Of a DNA stretch of 8,938 nucleotides, positions 1-5,585 are shown one piece after another. The notes beneath the pieces were generated by a model that saw only the letters and a program-made list of their open reading frames with translations, ran no database searches and was not told where the DNA came from. A program made the translations under genes and the position numbers. How positions within the stretch are numbered: position 1 is the first letter of the stretch; each line of letters opens with the position of its first letter. The DNA comes from WVWW01 sp041568335 (lineage in GTDB: Bacteria; Acidobacteriota; Polarisedimenticolia; Polarisedimenticolales; Polarisedimenticolaceae). Location of the stretch: contig JBFFZZ010000119.1 in assembly GCA_041568335.1 (NCBI GenBank), positions 1 to 8,938 on the forward strand, written 5' to 3'.

Positions 1-1
1 C

Positions 2-325
2 CGCAACTCCCTCGAGGTCATCAAGAACTACCACGAGATGCACCCCGACGACCCCCGTCCGCTCTATCTCGGGGCGGCGGCTTTTTGCGCCCTCGGTGAG
101 AAGGAGCCGGGTCTGGAATGGCTCGCGCGCTCGCTGGCGATGGACCCCGACGATCCCGGTGTGCTCTACAACGTCGGTTGCGTGTACGCCTCGTTCGGCG
201 AGGTGGACCAGTCGCTGGACTGTCTCGAGCGGGCCACGAGCTACCGCGAGTGGATGCAGAACGACCCCGATCTCGATTCGCTGCGCGACCATCCGCGCTT
301 CAAGGCGATCCTGGAACGGCTCTGA
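2..325 (+). CDS. TPR-repeat protein, C-terminal fragment
   Basis: The reading frame is open from base 2 to a TGA at 323-325, so the start lies outside the window. The visible 107 residues hold two tetratricopeptide-like helical hairpins. The first runs PRPLYLGAAAFCALGEKEPG and continues to AMDPDD; the second starts PGVLYNVGCVYASFGEVDQS. A short tail NDPDLDSLRDHPRFKAIL follows. That tail is one I know from the C-terminal ends of large bacterial TPR proteins whose N-termini are Ser/Thr kinases, adenylate cyclases or TolB-like/transcriptional-regulator domains, where the repeats mediate protein contacts. Which N-terminal domain is present cannot be seen here. The next gene begins 45 bases downstream on the same strand with no hairpin between them, so read-through is possible. 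The TPR call is fairly safe; the function of the whole protein is unknown. Confidence 0.8.
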   Translation, partial: RNSLEVIKNYHEMHPDDPRPLYLGAAAFCALGEKEPGLEWLARSLAMDPDDPGVLYNVGCVYASFGEVDQSLDCLERATSYREWMQNDPDLDSLRDHPRFKAILERL

Positions 326-356
326 CCGCCGCTTAGCCCGGCGCGGGGATCCGCAC

Positions 357-362
357 TAGAAT
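357..362 (+). promoter_or_regulatory. Candidate -10 box of a leaderless promoter
   Basis: TAGAAT (5 of 6 matches to TATAAT) ends 8 bases before the ATG at 371, and no purine-rich ribosome binding site lies between. If used, transcription would start at or next to the ATG. No convincing -35 box is seen at the expected distance, so this is tentative. Confidence 0.3.
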
Positions 363-370
363 CTCGGTTC

Positions 371-1513
371 ATGACGAGACGTATCGCAACCATGCTCGCT
401 CTGGCCGTCGGGCTTGCTCCGGTCACTGCGGCCGAGACACCTTCCCTAGGCGTCTCGATCGACGAGTTGTTCAAACCCTACACCCAGGGTGATCGCCCCG
501 GGTGCGCGGTGGGCGTGATCCGGGACGGCGAGTACGTGCACAAGGCGGGATACGGGCTCGCCAACCTGGAGCACCGGGTTCCGATTACCTCGAAGTCCGT
601 CTTCCGCACCGGGTCCGTGTCGAAGCAGTTCACGGCGATGGCCGTCGCGCTCCTCGCCGAACGCGGCGAGCTCGATCTCGACGCCGACGTCCGTACCTAC
701 CTGCCCGATCTGATCGATTACGGTCACGAGGTCACCGTGCGGCAGATGGTGCACCACCTCGGCGGGATGGGGGACTACGACCACAAGGCCTTCACGAAAC
801 CGAACGGCGAACCGTTCCGGTTCGGCACGTGGGACTTCTGGACGATCGAGGAGTTCTACGACGCGGTGGCGACGGCCGATCTCGTCGACCCGCCGGGTAC
901 CCGCTGGCGCTACTCCAACCTCGGCTATTTCCTGCTGAGCCAGGTGGTCGAAAAGGCGGGCGGCAGAACCCTGCGCCGGTTCGCAGAGGCGGAGATCTTC
1001 GGTCCCCTCGGGATGAAGCAGACGTTCTTCAACGACAACGTCGACGAGGTGGTGCCGCATCGTGCCGACGGCTACAAGCTCGTCGACGGCAAGTACCAGA
1101 TCTTCATGACCAACCTGAGCTGGGTCGGCGACGGCGGGGTCTACACGAGCCTCGACGACTTCATCGCGTGGGACCGCAACTTCGATGACAACAAACTCGG
1201 CAAGGGCGGGGCAGCGTTGATCGAGACCATGACGACGCCGCACCCCGACGCGATCGTCGCCCGGCAAGAGAACAACGACATCAAGTACGCCTACGGCTTG
1301 ATGGTCGGCGAGCGGGACGGCGAAACCATCGTCGGCCACAACGGCGGGTGGGTCGGTTTTACCAGCTCCTACATCCGCTTCCCACGGCTTTCCGTCTCCA
1401 CCGTCGTGTTCTGCAACTCGGCGGACGCTCGCGCGAGCGAGCTGGGCCGGCGACTGGGCGAGATCGTCGTCGAGCACGTGAAGGGTCGACCCGGACAAGC
1501 CGCCGCGCACTAG
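371..1513 (+). CDS. Exported serine hydrolase, beta-lactamase (class C / PBP4-like) family
   Basis: This 380-residue protein has the class C beta-lactamase/DD-peptidase/esterase fold (Pfam Beta-lactamase family). The N-terminus MTRRIATMLALAVGLAPVTAAE is a Sec signal peptide, probably cut after residue 20 or 21, placing the enzyme in the periplasm or outside. All three active-site motifs are present: SxxK as S82-V-S-K85 (nucleophile Ser82), YxN as Y181-S-N183, and the KTG-equivalent HxG as H323-N-G325. Length fits the family. Members hydrolyse beta-lactams, peptidoglycan stem peptides, D-amino-acid peptides or simple esters, and sequence alone does not say which. No Shine-Dalgarno precedes the ATG at 371; a later ATG at 392 would remove the charged n-region, so the first is preferred. 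It converges on the protease gene ending at 1584. A resistance role should not be assumed. Confidence 0.9.
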   Translation: MTRRIATMLALAVGLAPVTAAETPSLGVSIDELFKPYTQGDRPGCAVGVIRDGEYVHKAGYGLANLEHRVPITSKSVFRTGSVSKQFTAMAVALLAERGELDLDADVRTYLPDLIDYGHEVTVRQMVHHLGGMGDYDHKAFTKPNGEPFRFGTWDFWTIEEFYDAVATADLVDPPGTRWRYSNLGYFLLSQVVEKAGGRTLRRFAEAEIFGPLGMKQTFFNDNVDEVVPHRADGYKLVDGKYQIFMTNLSWVGDGGVYTSLDDFIAWDRNFDDNKLGKGGAALIETMTTPHPDAIVARQENNDIKYAYGLMVGERDGETIVGHNGGWVGFTSSYIRFPRLSVSTVVFCNSADARASELGRRLGEIVVEHVKGRPGQAAAH

Positions 1514-1525
1514 ACCATCCGTCCA

Positions 1526-1558
1526 AAAGAAAGGGCGAGCCGGAAGCCCGGCTCGCCC
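1526..1558 (-). terminator. Intrinsic terminator for the minus-strand protease gene
   Basis: A perfect 11-bp GC-rich stem (1533-1543 with 1548-1558) closes a 4-base loop. Read on the minus strand it comes 25 bases after the protease stop codon and is followed by TTTCTTTT (complement of 1525-1532), the classic stem plus U-tract. In the plus direction it sits 19 bases after the serine hydrolase stop but lacks a T-run, so termination of that gene would be weaker. Confidence 0.75.
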
Positions 1559-1583
1559 GAGATCGTGTCGTGTCGAATCGCGA

Positions 1584-3566
1584 CTAGTTGCCCTTACAGG
1601 CCCCGTTCTTACAGTTATTGGAGCAGCAATCGGAATTGCTGCTGCACGGCGCCTTGTTGCCTCCGCAAGTGACGCAGGTCCCGGAACCCTCGTCGCAGCT
1701 CTCGCCCTGACCGCAGGGATCCCCGGTCGAATCGCAGGTGCCGGCGTTGCAGAATTCCGTGCCGTTGCAGAACACGCTGTCGTCGGGGCAGTCGGCGTTG
1801 GTCGAGCAACCCTGCGGCTGGCCGCAGCTGAACCCGCTCTCGCTACAACGTGAGTCGCCGCAATCCGGCAGATCGCCGTCGCAGCAATAGCGGCTGCTCG
1901 GGTTGCCGTTCACCTTCGAGCGACAATCCGACGGGCAGTTGTTGCAATCCTCGCCCGGTTCGCAAGCCCCGTCGCCGTCGCACGCCGGCAGATCACAGGT
2001 GTCCGTCGCCTCGTTGCAGGTCTCGCCCGCGTTGCAGGGATCCCCGGTCGACCCGCAGGTGCCGGCGTCGCAGAATTCCGTGCCGTTGCAGAACAGGCCG
2101 TCGTCGGGGCAGTCGGCGTTGGTCGAGCAACCGCCTTGCGGATCCAGGATGTCTTCCACCTCGGCGAAGTAGTCCGCCAGCGCGCCGTCGATCGTCCAGT
2201 TGTTGTTGGAATCGCAGACGTTCCCGCAGTTGAAGCCGCAGCACCCGGTGAGCTGGCCGACGATCTGGCCGCTCGAGTTGACCACCGGGGAGCCGCTGCT
2301 GCCGCCCATCGTGGCGCCCAGCTGGTCCTGGCTATAGATCCAGGCACCGCGAGGGATCCCGGAGCACGTCGGCGAACCGGTGTCGACCTGATGCTCCGAG
2401 TAGACCTGCGGTCCGAAATTGGCGTTGCTGATGCGGTAGAGGTTCGTGCCGTTGATGTTTGCGACCGGTGTATTGTTCCATCCCATGAACACGGCGCCGA
2501 CGGGCGGTGCCTGGCTCAGTGTGAAGATCGTGTAGTCGCTCGAGTTGTTGGTCGCGTCGACGGTCATCCCGACCGTATCGGATGGCGGCGGCGTGCCGCC
2601 GGTGACCAGGCCGTCGGGGCAGGCGCCGTTACAGCTGCCGGTGGTGTAGTTGAACCACGTCTCCAGGTTGGAGATGCTGCTGCTGAAGCAGTGGTTGGCC
2701 GAAAGCATCAGGGGGATTTGCGAACCCGTATCGGTGTCGGCGATCAGGCCGCCCGTACAGGTGTTGACGAACTGACCGGTGATCCACTCGAGTTTGGCCA
2801 CTCCGGCTTTCGCATCGTTCACGGCGTTATTCGTGCCGCCACACTGGGCATCCACCAGGCAGGACGCGTTGTCCGAACACGGCCAGCTGTCATGGTTACG
2901 AAGGTCCACCGTCGGGCGCCCACGGACGTGCGCGATTTCGGAGACCCTGAAGGCGGTCCGGCCCTTGTTGATGTGCGGGCGGTTCCCCTTGTAAGTGAGC
3001 ATCACGGTCGCCGTCTCGCCGACGATCGTGCGCGACCAGAAGTCGCCGTTTCCGTTCCGGCCACGGGCGACGTACGGTCCGTCGGCCTGGCCGTTGTCAC
3101 CCAGCACGTAGAGCTCGGTGTTTCCGGGGACCGAAAAGTCCTCGATATGCAACCGAATTGCCTGGGCGCCGGGTGAGGTGATCGTGGCGGCCCAGACGAA
3201 TTTTCCTCCGGTGCGGTCTTCGAGCACGCCACGCTGGAAGTCGTCTGCTCCGATCGGCTTGCCGACGACCTCCGAAATCCGTTTCACGATGCCGATACGG
3301 AGCGGCACGCGACCGGTCGTTCCGGGGTTGTCGACCGCATCCCGATCCGCGTCGGTGAGGTCCACGTAAATGGGGGTGGCGTCGTGACCTCGAGGAAGGC
3401 CGGCGGAAACCTCGGCGTGGATCGCTCGCATGTTCGCGATCCGGTCATCCTTCGTCAATCCGCCCTGAACAGGTTCGGGAGCTTTCTGTCCCGCCAAAGC
3501 GGGTACGCTACCTACCGCAAGCAGTAGGGCAATGGCAATCGCCAGTCGACCGGGAACTCTCGTCAT
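1584..3566 (-). CDS. Secreted trypsin-like serine protease (P1) with cysteine-rich C-terminal tail
   Basis: This 660-residue protein is a chymotrypsin-fold (S1/lysyl-endopeptidase-like) secreted protease. A Sec signal peptide ends near PALA/GQ (residues 25/26). Residues about 60-220 form a pre-domain with VPLRIGIVKRI and a likely beta-sandwich segment (FVWAATITSPGAQAIRLHI). The catalytic domain is about 228-475: His292 in SANHC, Asp344 in SSDYTIF, Ser424 in GGSSGSP. Then comes a disulfide-rich tail: two near-identical 45-residue repeats at 480-524 and 587-631 (STNADCPDD, FCNGTEFC), a CEPGEDCNNCPSDC block between them, and a terminal knot-like module (634-657). GGAGG seven bases before the ATG supports the start. 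It is a paralog of the protease at 5586-7301 and diverges from the Tat-protein gene. Substrate specificity is unknown. The tail probably serves binding, stability or surface retention; that is inference. Confidence 0.92.
   Translation of the reverse strand: MTRVPGRLAIAIALLLAVGSVPALAGQKAPEPVQGGLTKDDRIANMRAIHAEVSAGLPRGHDATPIYVDLTDADRDAVDNPGTTGRVPLRIGIVKRISEVVGKPIGADDFQRGVLEDRTGGKFVWAATITSPGAQAIRLHIEDFSVPGNTELYVLGDNGQADGPYVARGRNGNGDFWSRTIVGETATVMLTYKGNRPHINKGRTAFRVSEIAHVRGRPTVDLRNHDSWPCSDNASCLVDAQCGGTNNAVNDAKAGVAKLEWITGQFVNTCTGGLIADTDTGSQIPLMLSANHCFSSSISNLETWFNYTTGSCNGACPDGLVTGGTPPPSDTVGMTVDATNNSSDYTIFTLSQAPPVGAVFMGWNNTPVANINGTNLYRISNANFGPQVYSEHQVDTGSPTCSGIPRGAWIYSQDQLGATMGGSSGSPVVNSSGQIVGQLTGCCGFNCGNVCDSNNNWTIDGALADYFAEVEDILDPQGGCSTNADCPDDGLFCNGTEFCDAGTCGSTGDPCNAGETCNEATDTCDLPACDGDGACEPGEDCNNCPSDCRSKVNGNPSSRYCCDGDLPDCGDSRCSESGFSCGQPQGCSTNADCPDDSVFCNGTEFCNAGTCDSTGDPCGQGESCDEGSGTCVTCGGNKAPCSSNSDCCSNNCKNGACKGN
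1596..1667 (-). other. Inhibitor-cystine-knot-like C-terminal module of P1
   Basis: Residues 634-657 of the protease have six cysteines spaced C-x6-C-x5-CC-x3-C-x4-C, with core DCCSNNCK. This spacing fits the inhibitor cystine knot (knottin) consensus known from conotoxins and spider peptides. The spacing is read directly; the knot fold is inferred. A related end is found on the paralog P2. Confidence 0.55.
1713..1811 (-). repeat. 99-bp direct repeat, copy A (second tail repeat of P1)
   Basis: Matches 2034-2132 with 5 mismatches in 99 bases, no gaps, at an offset of exactly 321 bases (107 codons). On the protein it covers most of the second CSTNADCPDD...FCNGTEFC...STGDPC unit. The level of DNA identity, including silent positions, suggests a recent duplication or gene conversion. 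Confidence 0.9.
1923..1982 (-). other. CEPGEDCNNCPSDC block in the P1 tail
   Basis: Residues 529-548 read CDGDGACEPGEDCNNCPSDC. Blocks of this kind (CGDGxCxPGEDCxxCPxDC) recur as linkers or stalks in secreted proteins of Gram-negative bacteria. Alternating Asp/Gly and Cys suggest a small disulfide- and possibly calcium-stabilised unit. Here it sits between the two near-identical repeats. Confidence 0.6.
2034..2132 (-). repeat. 99-bp direct repeat, copy B (first tail repeat of P1)
   Basis: Partner of the copy at 1713-1811. It encodes most of residues 480-512 of P1, with the same cysteine pattern; amino-acid changes relative to the other copy are few (for example GLFC versus SVFC, CDAGTCG versus CNAGTCD). 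Confidence 0.9.
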
Positions 3567-3573
3567 CTAACGT

Positions 3574-3578
3574 CCTCC
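3574..3578 (-). promoter_or_regulatory. Ribosome binding site of P1
   Basis: On the minus strand this is GGAGG, seven bases before the ATG at 3566. It fixes the start that includes the full signal peptide. Confidence 0.8.
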
Positions 3579-3651
3579 GTTGGGATGGGAGTGTGGACAG
3601 ACAGGGGTGGCGACGCACATCCGTGCCGTTACGGTGGACCGCCCCGGAATG

Positions 3652-3682
3652 GAAACACGATGCCCCCCAGCTAACGTGTTTC
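3652..3682. promoter_or_regulatory. 8-bp inverted repeat in the divergent intergenic region
   Basis: GAAACACG (3652-3659) and CGTGTTTC (3675-3682) are perfect inverted complements separated by 15 bases. The site lies 86 bases upstream of the P1 start. It could be an operator or a hairpin in the P1 leader. There is no T-run on either side, so a terminator is unlikely. Confidence 0.4.
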
Positions 3683-3753
3683 GGCAGCCGCGAACCCCCA
3701 GTCGGCCGGTCTCGTTCTCGCTGCTGCCGGTTCGCCGGATCGTAACACGGCCA

Positions 3754-3794
3754 GCGGCCCGATCGGCCGCGACTATGGTCCAGATTCGGCCATA
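3754..3794. promoter_or_regulatory. Two adjacent small inverted repeats
   Basis: GCGGCC (3754-3759) pairs with GGCCGC (3765-3770) across 5 bases. Three bases further on, TATGGTC (3774-3780) pairs with GGCCATA (3788-3794) across 7 bases with one G-T wobble. The second borders the most AT-rich stretch of the region (3792-3816), where a promoter for the plus-strand gene may lie. Short GC-rich repeats arise easily by chance, so confidence is low. Confidence 0.25.
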
Positions 3795-3812
3795 AATATG
3801 AGATTACAAGTC

Positions 3813-3825
3813 TTTACGACGTAAA
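3813..3825. promoter_or_regulatory. 13-bp palindrome, candidate operator of the Tat-protein gene
   Basis: TTTACG-A-CGTAAA is a perfect 6-1-6 palindrome, 45 bases before the ATG at 3871. It sits at the end of an AT-rich stretch that stands out from the GC-rich surroundings, just where a repressor or activator site near a promoter would be. No particular regulator is recognised. Confidence 0.4.
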
Positions 3826-3857
3826 CGACCCTTCCCGGTGCATTCTTGAAAGAAGAT

Positions 3858-3863
3858 GGAGGG
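3858..3863 (+). promoter_or_regulatory. Ribosome binding site deciding the start of the Tat protein
   Basis: GGAGGG lies seven bases before the ATG at 3871. An in-frame ATG at 3856 overlaps this site and would add only MEGAR, so 3871 is the better start. Confidence 0.8.
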
Positions 3864-3870
3864 TGCGCGG

Positions 3871-5412
3871 ATGAGCAACTACGACCGTCGAGAGTTCCTG
3901 GGTAAGGTCGGTGTCGGCATGCTGGTGTCCGCCGGAGGGTGGGCGGTCGCCGATGAGCTCGACCTCATCAAGCTCGTCTACGCCGACGAGACGGATCGTC
4001 TCTCGTTCGGCAAGCTGGAACCGCTGGTCGCCCTGATGCAGGAAACGCAGGCCGACGCGTTGATGCCCCGGCTGAAGGTCCAGCTCGAATCCGGTGTCGA
4101 TCTGCCGACGCTCGCCACGGCCGCGGCGCTCGCCAACGCGCGAACCTTCGGCGGGCAGGACTACACGGGATACCACTGCTTCATGGCGATCGTTCCCGCC
4201 TTGGCGATGGCCCGGCGGCTGCCCGGCAACGAGGCGGCGCTACCTATCTTCAAGGTGCTGCACCGCAATGCACGGCGCATCCAGGCGCAAGGTGGCCGCC
4301 GCGACGAGGTTCTCCGACGGGTCGAGCCGGCCGCGGCCATCGAGGGAAACGCCCGCGACCGGTTGCTCGCGGCGGGGCGCAAAGGTGAATTCGCGTCCGC
4401 CGAGGCCACGTTCGCCAAGGTCGCGGCGCTCGGTCCGCAAGCGGCCTACGCCTCGCTGCAGCCGCTCGTGCGCGACAACATCGACGTGCATCAGGTCGTG
4501 CTGGCCTTCCGCTCCTGGGACATGCTGCGCCTGGCTGGCGAGGAGAACGCCCAGGTGCTGCTCCGTCAGGTGCTTCGCCACTGCATCGATCGCGACGAGG
4601 GTCGCCGGCGACGCGGGCATCGGGCACCGGCCATACGCGAGCTGCTTCCCGAGTTGATCGAGGCCCACGGTCTCGATCGGAACGTCGCGGAGAAGAAAGG
4701 CCTCTCGCCGGTGGAGCTCGAGAAGACGGCCCAGGTGATCTTCGCCTCGGATCGGAACGACGCCGCGCGCCACGTCGCGACCCTCCTCGGTCAGGGTGTC
4801 TCCCGCGCCGATATCGGTGAAGCTCTCTCGATCGCCTCCGTGCGGTTGTTGCTGCACGATCCCGGTCGCTCGAGCGGTTCCGGCGACAAACCGCGGGGCA
4901 GCGTTCACGGCGCTTCGGTCGGCGTGCACGCGGCCGATTCGGCCAACGCGTGGCGTGGCATCGCGGACGCGACCGAGCCCTCGAACGCGAACGCCTGCTT
5001 GGTGACCGCCGCCTGGCACACCGCGGGTCAGTCGGGCCACATGAGCAAGTCGACGCCGCACCACGCGGCCGCTCGCGAGACCGCGAACGAGATCCCGCAC
5101 GACAAGCTGCTCGGCGCCATCGCGGAAGCGATGCGCGGCAGGGATCAGCAGCTCTCCGGCGCCCTGGCGGAGCGCTACGGCAAGATCGGTGGCGATCCCG
5201 ACCGCCTGATCGCGACGCTGATCGAGCCCGCCGTCCGGTTCGACGGGGCGCTGCACCACGAGAAGTACTTCCTCACGGCGACGGAGGAGTTCGCCCGGAC
5301 ACGCCCCGAGGCGCGTTGGGATCACCTCGTCGCGCTGACGCGGGTCATGGCGAGCGGCTACGGCTACGAGGCCCCCGGCCTCGATCTGTCGCGGCGCGTT
5401 CTCGCCGGTTGA
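3871..5412 (+). CDS. Tat-exported helical protein of unknown function
   Basis: From the ATG at 3871 the protein has 513 residues. It opens with a twin-arginine signal: YDRREFLGK followed by the hydrophobic VGVGMLVSAGGWAVA, with likely cleavage at AVA/DE (residue 27/28). Tat export usually means folding or cofactor loading before transport. The rest looks almost entirely alpha-helical, with no transmembrane segment after the signal. Histidines recur in conserved-looking contexts: GYHCFMAIVPALAMARR (100-116), DVHQVVLAFRSWDML (205-219), LRHC (235-238), GSVHGASVGVHAADSANAWR (343-362), TAAWHTAGQSGHM (379-391), LHHEKYF (461-467). These could bind a metal or cofactor, but that is inference. I do not recognise a named family; a distant link to questin-oxidase-like (DUF4243) helical proteins crossed my mind and is unproven. 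It is divergent from P1 and 173 bases upstream of the paralogous P2, co-directional with it. Confidence 0.85.
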   Translation: MSNYDRREFLGKVGVGMLVSAGGWAVADELDLIKLVYADETDRLSFGKLEPLVALMQETQADALMPRLKVQLESGVDLPTLATAAALANARTFGGQDYTGYHCFMAIVPALAMARRLPGNEAALPIFKVLHRNARRIQAQGGRRDEVLRRVEPAAAIEGNARDRLLAAGRKGEFASAEATFAKVAALGPQAAYASLQPLVRDNIDVHQVVLAFRSWDMLRLAGEENAQVLLRQVLRHCIDRDEGRRRRGHRAPAIRELLPELIEAHGLDRNVAEKKGLSPVELEKTAQVIFASDRNDAARHVATLLGQGVSRADIGEALSIASVRLLLHDPGRSSGSGDKPRGSVHGASVGVHAADSANAWRGIADATEPSNANACLVTAAWHTAGQSGHMSKSTPHHAAARETANEIPHDKLLGAIAEAMRGRDQQLSGALAERYGKIGGDPDRLIATLIEPAVRFDGALHHEKYFLTATEEFARTRPEARWDHLVALTRVMASGYGYEAPGLDLSRRVLAG

Positions 5413-5442
5413 GGGGCAGCTCGCCGCTCGAAACCGAGGCAC

Positions 5443-5509
5443 AATCGGCCCGCGGGAGTAAGGGCTTGACAACCGTCCCCCACTAGAGTTTGCTTGGCCG
5501 ATTTTTCTT
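5443..5509 (+). terminator. Inverted repeat followed by a T-run: terminator or leader structure
   Basis: AATCGGCC (5443-5450) and GGCCGATT (5496-5503) form a perfect 8-bp inverted repeat, and the right arm runs into TTTTTCTT (5502-5509). Inside the 45-base loop, GGGA (5454-5457) can pair with TCCC. It may end transcription of the Tat-protein gene, whose stop is 30 bases before the left arm. The loop is long for a standard terminator and it contains a TTGACA box, so an operator or attenuator role is equally possible. Confidence 0.4.
5466..5494 (+). promoter_or_regulatory. Candidate sigma-70-type promoter of P2
   Basis: A perfect -35 box TTGACA (5466-5471) is followed after 17 bases by a weak -10 box TTTGCT (5489-5494, 3 of 6). 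It would give a leader of about 85 bases before the P2 start. The -10 is poor, so the assignment rests on the -35 and the position upstream of an isolated gene. Confidence 0.35.
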
Positions 5510-5573
5510 ATCTCAAAGGGGGACGGGCGGAGCCATTCCAATTACAGGGTGAGGGCATTCGGCCGCCCCGACC

Positions 5574-5581
5574 GGAGGGGG
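5574..5581 (+). promoter_or_regulatory. Ribosome binding site of P2
   Basis: GGAGGGGG ends four bases before the ATG at 5586; its GGAGG core is seven bases away. This supports the start that includes the complete signal peptide. Confidence 0.8.
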
Positions 5582-5585
5582 ATCT

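Noticed and set aside
446..1510. Long minus-strand open frame opposite the serine hydrolase
   Set aside because: It lies antisense to a gene with all catalytic motifs, its translation is low-complexity (V, R, D-rich) with no recognisable domain, and high GC favours such open antisense frames.
1713..2132. CRISPR array or mobile element suggested by the direct repeats
   Set aside because: There are only two copies, they are in frame within a coding tail, and they encode a known kind of cysteine-rich unit; no terminal inverted repeats or transposase are present.
2136..3176. 346-codon plus-strand open frame opposite P1
   Set aside because: It is antisense to a well-supported protease domain, has no ribosome binding site I can see, and no coherent motif.
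3856..3870. Upstream ATG adding MEGAR to the Tat protein
   Set aside because: This ATG overlaps the GGAGGG that is ideally placed for the ATG at 3871, and the addition would only displace the twin-arginine signal.
4240..5541. 433-codon minus-strand open frame opposite the Tat protein
   Set aside because: The plus-strand gene has a good ribosome binding site and a Tat signal; the antisense product is R/G/V-rich without domains.
5510..5585. Riboswitch in the P2 leader
   Set aside because: GGGCGG and CCGCCC segments can pair, but I find no match to the conserved core of any riboswitch class I know.
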